Program-made: the position numbers and the translations under genes
Notes under the pieces: generated by a model
Seen by the model: only the letters and a program-made list of their open reading frames with translations
The model's database searches: none
What the model was told of the DNA's origin: nothing
Shown here: positions 7,798 to 10,086 of the stretch, piece after piece
Numbering within the stretch: the stretch's first letter is position 1
How the letters are laid out: every line of letters begins with the position of its first letter
NCBI GenBank assembly: GCA_026705105.1
Contig: JAPPBK010000200.1
Location: 1 to 10,086 of the forward strand
Direction: 5' to 3'
Source of the DNA: Chloroflexota bacterium
GTDB taxonomy: Bacteria > Chloroflexota > Dehalococcoidia > Bin125
Length of the DNA: 10,086 bases

Positions 7798-8145
7798 ATG
7801 GTGCTCGAAGACGTGGACCGCGACGCCGCTCACGAAGTAACGCCGATGTCGGAGATTCGGCGTTGGAAGGGGATGAGGCTCGAGGAGTACGTGGAGCTGT
7901 ATCCGGTCTGGGCGGACTGGGTGCGCGACGGCGACGAGTTGATGTACGACGCAGACGGCGGGGCATGGGTGCCGCGGTGGGATCCCGAGTTGGGAGTGGG
8001 GATTGGCTGGGAGGATGACGAGGAGTTCACTCCGGACATGGTTGAGGGGCTGATCGCAGAGTCGAAGCGAGCGCTGGAAGAGGTCAAAGCCGGTCGGTAC
8101 TACACACTGGATGATCTGGATGCTGAAGACGGCATTGCGGATTAG
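7798..8145 (+). CDS. acidic small protein, probable antitoxin of unrecognised family
   Basis: I do not recognise this 115-residue protein as any named family. It is strongly acidic (33 Asp/Glu against 11 Lys/Arg by my count) and has six tryptophans at 23, 39, 41, 57, 61 and 71. The central part (MRLEEYVELYPVWADWV, then a Gly/Asp/Trp-rich stretch) shows no Phd, RelB, ribbon-helix-helix or helix-turn-helix pattern that I can identify. The C-terminal segment 80-110, including LIAESKRALEEVKAGR and TLDDLDAE, is a predicted acidic amphipathic helix resembling the toxin-binding tails of antitoxins next to RelE/ParE genes. The start is set by AGGAGAG. The toxin-like gene follows 2 nt after the stop, the usual antitoxin-first order. 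The role is inferred mainly from context and charge. Confidence 0.65.
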   Translation: MVLEDVDRDAAHEVTPMSEIRRWKGMRLEEYVELYPVWADWVRDGDELMYDADGGAWVPRWDPELGVGIGWEDDEEFTPDMVEGLIAESKRALEEVKAGRYYTLDDLDAEDGIAD

Positions 8146-8147
8146 CA

Positions 8148-8432
8148 GTGCCCTATCAGGTCAGGGTGTCGGAAGAAGCGAGGGAGCAGCGAAGAAGTCT
8201 GGCTCCAGGTCCGAAGCGCGCTGTCCGGGAAGCGCTGCGGGAAATGGAGAACGATCCTTACGGGCCGGATACGATTCGACTCCGGCGACCTGAGATCCGG
8301 TACCGCGTTCGTGTAGGCGACTACCGGATCGTCTTTCGTCCCGGCCCAGGCGAGCAGGAAGTTGTGGTCACGCGGATCGGCCATCGCAGTTGGGTGTATG
8401 AGGGCTTGGAGGCCGGCAGCAATCCTGCCTGA
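8148..8432 (+). CDS. ParE/RelE superfamily toxin
   Basis: This 94-residue basic protein matches the ParE/RelE (plasmid stabilisation) toxin pattern. It has an N-terminal beta strand PYQVRVSEEA (2-11), a helical hairpin about 11-35 with the common EALREMENDPYG segment, the core RYRVRVGDYRIVF (51-63), and the closing strand EVVVTRIGHRSWVYE (71-85). The Y-R-V-R-V-G-D-Y-R-I-V-F core is diagnostic of the superfamily. RelE-type members cut mRNA on the ribosome and ParE-type members inhibit gyrase; sequence alone does not settle which applies. The GTG start is 2 nt after the antitoxin stop with no strong ribosome site, so its translation probably depends on the upstream gene, which keeps antitoxin in excess. 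The last residues (GLEAGSNPA) are slightly longer than the common end at the HR-x-x-Y motif. The ORF is complete with no sign of decay. Confidence 0.85.
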   Translation: MPYQVRVSEEAREQRRSLAPGPKRAVREALREMENDPYGPDTIRLRRPEIRYRVRVGDYRIVFRPGPGEQEVVVTRIGHRSWVYEGLEAGSNPA

Positions 8433-8580
8433 ATCTGGCGACCACTCGGCAAGGGATCCGCAAGAGTATCGCTGTTTCTCGCGCCTAGTGACCCTGAACG
8501 CGTTTCGGATGCTGTTGTCCGTTGCGCGCCTTGGTGACGAAGTGGGGGAAGAAGTCACCCTTCGAAGGCGGCGACCGCAG
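8433..8580. other. intergenic region between convergent toxin and flavoprotein genes
   Basis: These 148 bp separate the toxin stop from the stop of the - strand flavoprotein gene. They contain a 6-bp inverted repeat GGTGAC (8533-8538)/GTCACC (8554-8559) around a 15-nt loop, directly followed by the 10-bp palindrome CCTTCGAAGG (8559-8568). Either could contribute to termination, but there is no T-run on either strand, so I do not call an intrinsic terminator. I see no gene in it. Confidence 0.4.
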
Positions 8581-9732
8581 TTACGCCCCAACCGCCACCT
8601 TCACGTTCGCTGGCAGCCTTGAGGTGAACACCTCGACCGCTTCTCGGACCATTTCTTCGAGGACTTCGGCGGCGGGGCGGAGTTCGTGGAGGAGGCCGGA
8701 GATTTGGCCGGCGGCGTTCATCAGCAGATCGTCTCGATCGCCCTGCTTGGCCGCTTCCGCAATGTCGGCGATCAGGAGGCCCTGCAGGCCCATGGGCAGG
8801 GCCTGGGTGCCGGAGTCCTCCCAAGCTTCGATCAGCTCGTTGGTGATGTTGCGCATCGTCTTGCCCGAGTAGAGGCGGGTGACGCGGGTGTCCTCGTCGC
8901 CCGCGGCGAGGATGCGGCGCTTGCGGAACTCGTCGAGGTTGGCTTCCTGCGTAGGAATGAAGACGGTGCCGCACCAGACGCCGACGCAGCCCATGGCAAG
9001 CGCGGCGGCGAGTCCTCTTCCGTCGCCGATGCCGCCGGCGGCGATCACCGGCTTGGGCGCGACCGCGTCGAGCACCTGCGGCAGCAGCGCCATGGTGCCG
9101 ATCCGGCCCGTGTGTCCGCCCGCCTCGTGGCCCTGGGCGACGACGATGTCGGCGTTGCCCTCATGAACGCGGCGGGCGTTCTTGACGTTGCCGACCAGCG
9201 AGATGACTTTGCCGTTGGCCTCGTGGACCTGGTCGACGAACGGCGCGGGATTGCCGAGGCCGGTGGCGAGGACGGGAACCTGCATGCCCGTGATCGTGTC
9301 GACCTGGTCCTGCGGCGTGAAGCGCGGCGTGCGCACGTCGGCCCGCGGCGCCTGGACATCGGGCAGGTCAAGGTCGGCGCGAATGCCGCCGATCACTTCC
9401 TTGTGGTCCTCGGGCAGCAGGTCGCGCGGGTCCGCCGGCCGCTGACGACCGCTGGGCTGCGCCGCGACATTGGAAGGGACGAGAATGTCGACGCCGAACG
9501 GACGGTCGGTGAGGTCCTGGATACGGCGAATCTGCGCTTCGAGCCGGTCCGGCGGGAAGCCGGCCGCGCCGAGCACGCCGAGTCCGCCGGCGTTCGAGAT
9601 CGCCGCGACCAACTCGGGTCCGGCGACGCCGCCCTGTCCGCCGCCCACGGTCGGGCCCATGCCCGCCAGGGCGATCGGGTACTCGATGTCGAGCAGGTCG
9701 CACATCTCGGTGTGGAGGATCGGTCGCGTCAT
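8581..9732 (-). CDS. nitronate monooxygenase / FabK-like FMN oxidoreductase
   Basis: This 383-residue TIM-barrel flavoprotein belongs to the 2-nitropropane dioxygenase/nitronate monooxygenase family, which uses FMN and oxygen to convert alkyl nitronates to carbonyl compounds and nitrite. The enoyl-ACP reductase FabK shares the fold. Visible motifs: an N-terminal EYPIALAGMGPTVGG (17-31), NAGGLGVLGA (47-56), AQGHEAGGHTGR (199-210) with the likely catalytic His207, and the phosphate-binding AAGGIGDGRG (231-240), then AMGCVGVWCGTVF (246-258). Between about 88 and 150 lies a Pro/Arg/Asp-rich stretch, an insertion relative to short bacterial members. The open frame extends to a GTG at 9804, but that codon lies upstream of the predicted -10 box, and MTRPILHTEMCDLLDIEYP is a normal family start, so the ATG at 9732 is chosen although it lacks a ribosome site. 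It is monocistronic; the physiological substrate is unknown. Confidence 0.9.
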   Translation of the reverse strand: MTRPILHTEMCDLLDIEYPIALAGMGPTVGGGQGGVAGPELVAAISNAGGLGVLGAAGFPPDRLEAQIRRIQDLTDRPFGVDILVPSNVAAQPSGRQRPADPRDLLPEDHKEVIGGIRADLDLPDVQAPRADVRTPRFTPQDQVDTITGMQVPVLATGLGNPAPFVDQVHEANGKVISLVGNVKNARRVHEGNADIVVAQGHEAGGHTGRIGTMALLPQVLDAVAPKPVIAAGGIGDGRGLAAALAMGCVGVWCGTVFIPTQEANLDEFRKRRILAAGDEDTRVTRLYSGKTMRNITNELIEAWEDSGTQALPMGLQGLLIADIAEAAKQGDRDDLLMNAAGQISGLLHELRPAAEVLEEMVREAVEVFTSRLPANVKVAVGA

Positions 9733-9781
9733 GTTGCACCAGTGATTCGCCGGATCGAATGCCGGATTGGAAGATTGTGGC

Positions 9782-9801
9782 TTGCATTGTTCCTGCAACA
9801 A
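9782..9801. repeat. overlapping inverted repeats on the -10 region
   Basis: TTGCA (9782-9786) pairs with TGCAA (9794-9798) across 7 nt, and TTGTT (9787-9791) pairs with AACAA (9797-9801) across 5 nt. Both cover the predicted -10 of the flavoprotein promoter, so this may be a repressor site. Each is only 5 bp per arm, so chance is not excluded. Confidence 0.3.
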
Positions 9802-9814
9802 CACACGCGGTCAA
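9786..9814 (-). promoter_or_regulatory. sigma70-like promoter of the flavoprotein gene
   Basis: On the - strand TTGACC (9814-9809; 5 of 6 to consensus) is followed by exactly 17 nt and AACAAT (9791-9786; 4 of 6). Transcription would begin near 9779, about 47 nt before the ATG at 9732. This is the clearest promoter in the window and supports that ATG over the GTG at 9804. Confidence 0.55.
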
Positions 9815-9851
9815 TCGCGCGCGACTCGCATTGGCGGCCCCGTGTCGGGAG

Positions 9852-9857
9852 TAAGAT
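9852..9857 (+). promoter_or_regulatory. candidate -10 box directly before the small membrane protein
   Basis: TAAGAT (4 of 6 to TATAAT) lies 6 nt before the ATG at 9864. A TTGGCG at 9831-9836 gives a short 15-nt spacing. If used, transcription would start at the start codon, giving a leaderless mRNA. Alternatively GGGAG (9847-9851) is a ribosome site 12 nt from the ATG. Confidence 0.3.
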
Positions 9858-9863
9858 GAGCGC

Positions 9864-10064
9864 ATGAGGATTCGTGCAGGGCTGGACGCAGCGTCGGCGC
9901 TGGCGATTCGGATCTGGGCGCGAGTCCGCAAGACCGTGTTGATCCTGGTCGGCGCGGCGGTCCTGTTGATGCTGCTGATCGTCGTGCTGCAGTCGGGACT
10001 GGGGGTCGACAGCGACGAGACCATCACCGACAGTCACCGACCGGAGATCGTGGGTGGCGACTAG
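9864..10064 (+). CDS. small single-pass membrane protein, function unknown
   Basis: This 66-residue protein has a basic N-terminal amphipathic stretch (RIRAGLDAASALAIRIWARVRK, arginines and lysine up to residue 23), one strong membrane segment about 24-43 (TVLILVGAAVLLMLLIVVLQ) and a short acidic, hydrophilic tail (SDETITDSHRPEIVGGD). By the positive-inside rule the N-terminus is cytoplasmic and the tail outside. I do not recognise a family. The segment is too hydrophobic and the protein too short for an exported product with a cleaved signal, and no lipobox cysteine is present. It is transcribed divergently from the flavoprotein gene across 131 bp. The composition (clean hydrophobic block, charge asymmetry, GC-rich third positions) supports a real gene, but its small size and position near the window end limit certainty. 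Confidence 0.6.
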   Translation: MRIRAGLDAASALAIRIWARVRKTVLILVGAAVLLMLLIVVLQSGLGVDSDETITDSHRPEIVGGD

Positions 10065-10086
10065 CTCATCTATTGGAGCCCCCCTC
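10065..10086. other. window end, nothing assignable
   Basis: The last 22 bp after the small membrane gene contain no recognisable signal; a C-run (10080-10085) is present but there is no stem for a terminator. Confidence 0.3.

Noticed and set aside
8533..8559. GGTGAC/GTCACC hairpin as an intrinsic terminator
   Set aside because: Only 6 bp of stem, a 15-nt loop and no T-run on either strand.
9733..9804. GTG start at 9804 for the flavoprotein
   Set aside because: It would lie upstream of the predicted -10 and adds 24 residues unlike the family; no ribosome site.
8686..9867. 393-codon + frame opposite the flavoprotein gene
   Set aside because: Long, but it is the complement of a certain gene, has a shadow composition and no family motif.
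1..10086. CRISPR array, tRNA, rRNA or insertion sequence
   Set aside because: No regularly spaced repeats, no cloverleaf or rRNA stretch and no transposase or terminal repeats were seen.

Overview
The window is a compact, GC-rich bacterial chromosome segment (roughly 60-65% GC by eye). Genes are packed with overlapping stops and starts, GTG is used as a start in one gene, and long antisense shadow reading frames are common, as expected at high GC. No rRNA, tRNA, insertion sequence or CRISPR is present. The gene mix (MacB-type ABC exporter with a giant double-unit permease, tandem CaiB/BaiF CoA-transferases, nitronate monooxygenase-like flavoprotein, ParE-like toxin) and some TAnnnT boxes immediately before start codons would fit Chloroflexota (Thermomicrobia/Dehalococcoidia/SAR202-like) or an actinobacterium. 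That placement is inference only.

Region 1 (1-235) is a leader without a convincing gene. Region 2 (236-5241, + strand) looks like one operon: an ABC ATPase, a 1117-residue permease carrying two MacB/FtsX units, and an alpha/beta hydrolase whose start overlaps the permease stop by 8 bp. Region 3 (5238-7762, - strand) is a two-gene operon of family III CoA-transferase-like proteins joined by an ATGA overlap. It ends in a 4-bp overlap with the hydrolase stop (shared CTAG), so the two operons converge with no space for a terminator.

Region 4 (7798-8432, + strand) is a probable toxin-antitoxin pair: an acidic, tryptophan-rich 115-residue protein followed 2 nt later by a ParE/RelE-like toxin. It diverges from the CoA-transferase operon across only 35 bp, and that gap holds an 11-bp palindrome. 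Region 5 (8581-9732, - strand) is a nitronate monooxygenase/FabK-like FMN enzyme with a good sigma70-like promoter. Region 6 (9864-10064, + strand) is a 66-residue single-pass membrane protein that may be translated from a leaderless mRNA.

The most interesting points are three. The two adjacent CoA-transferase subunits differ at the catalytic aspartate: it is present in the downstream protein and replaced by Tyr in the upstream one, which suggests a heteromeric enzyme with one catalytic and one structural subunit. The antitoxin is of no family I recognise, and its candidate operator would overlap the -10 region of the metabolic operon. The permease has an expanded central membrane block. Nothing here can be called a new system with certainty.
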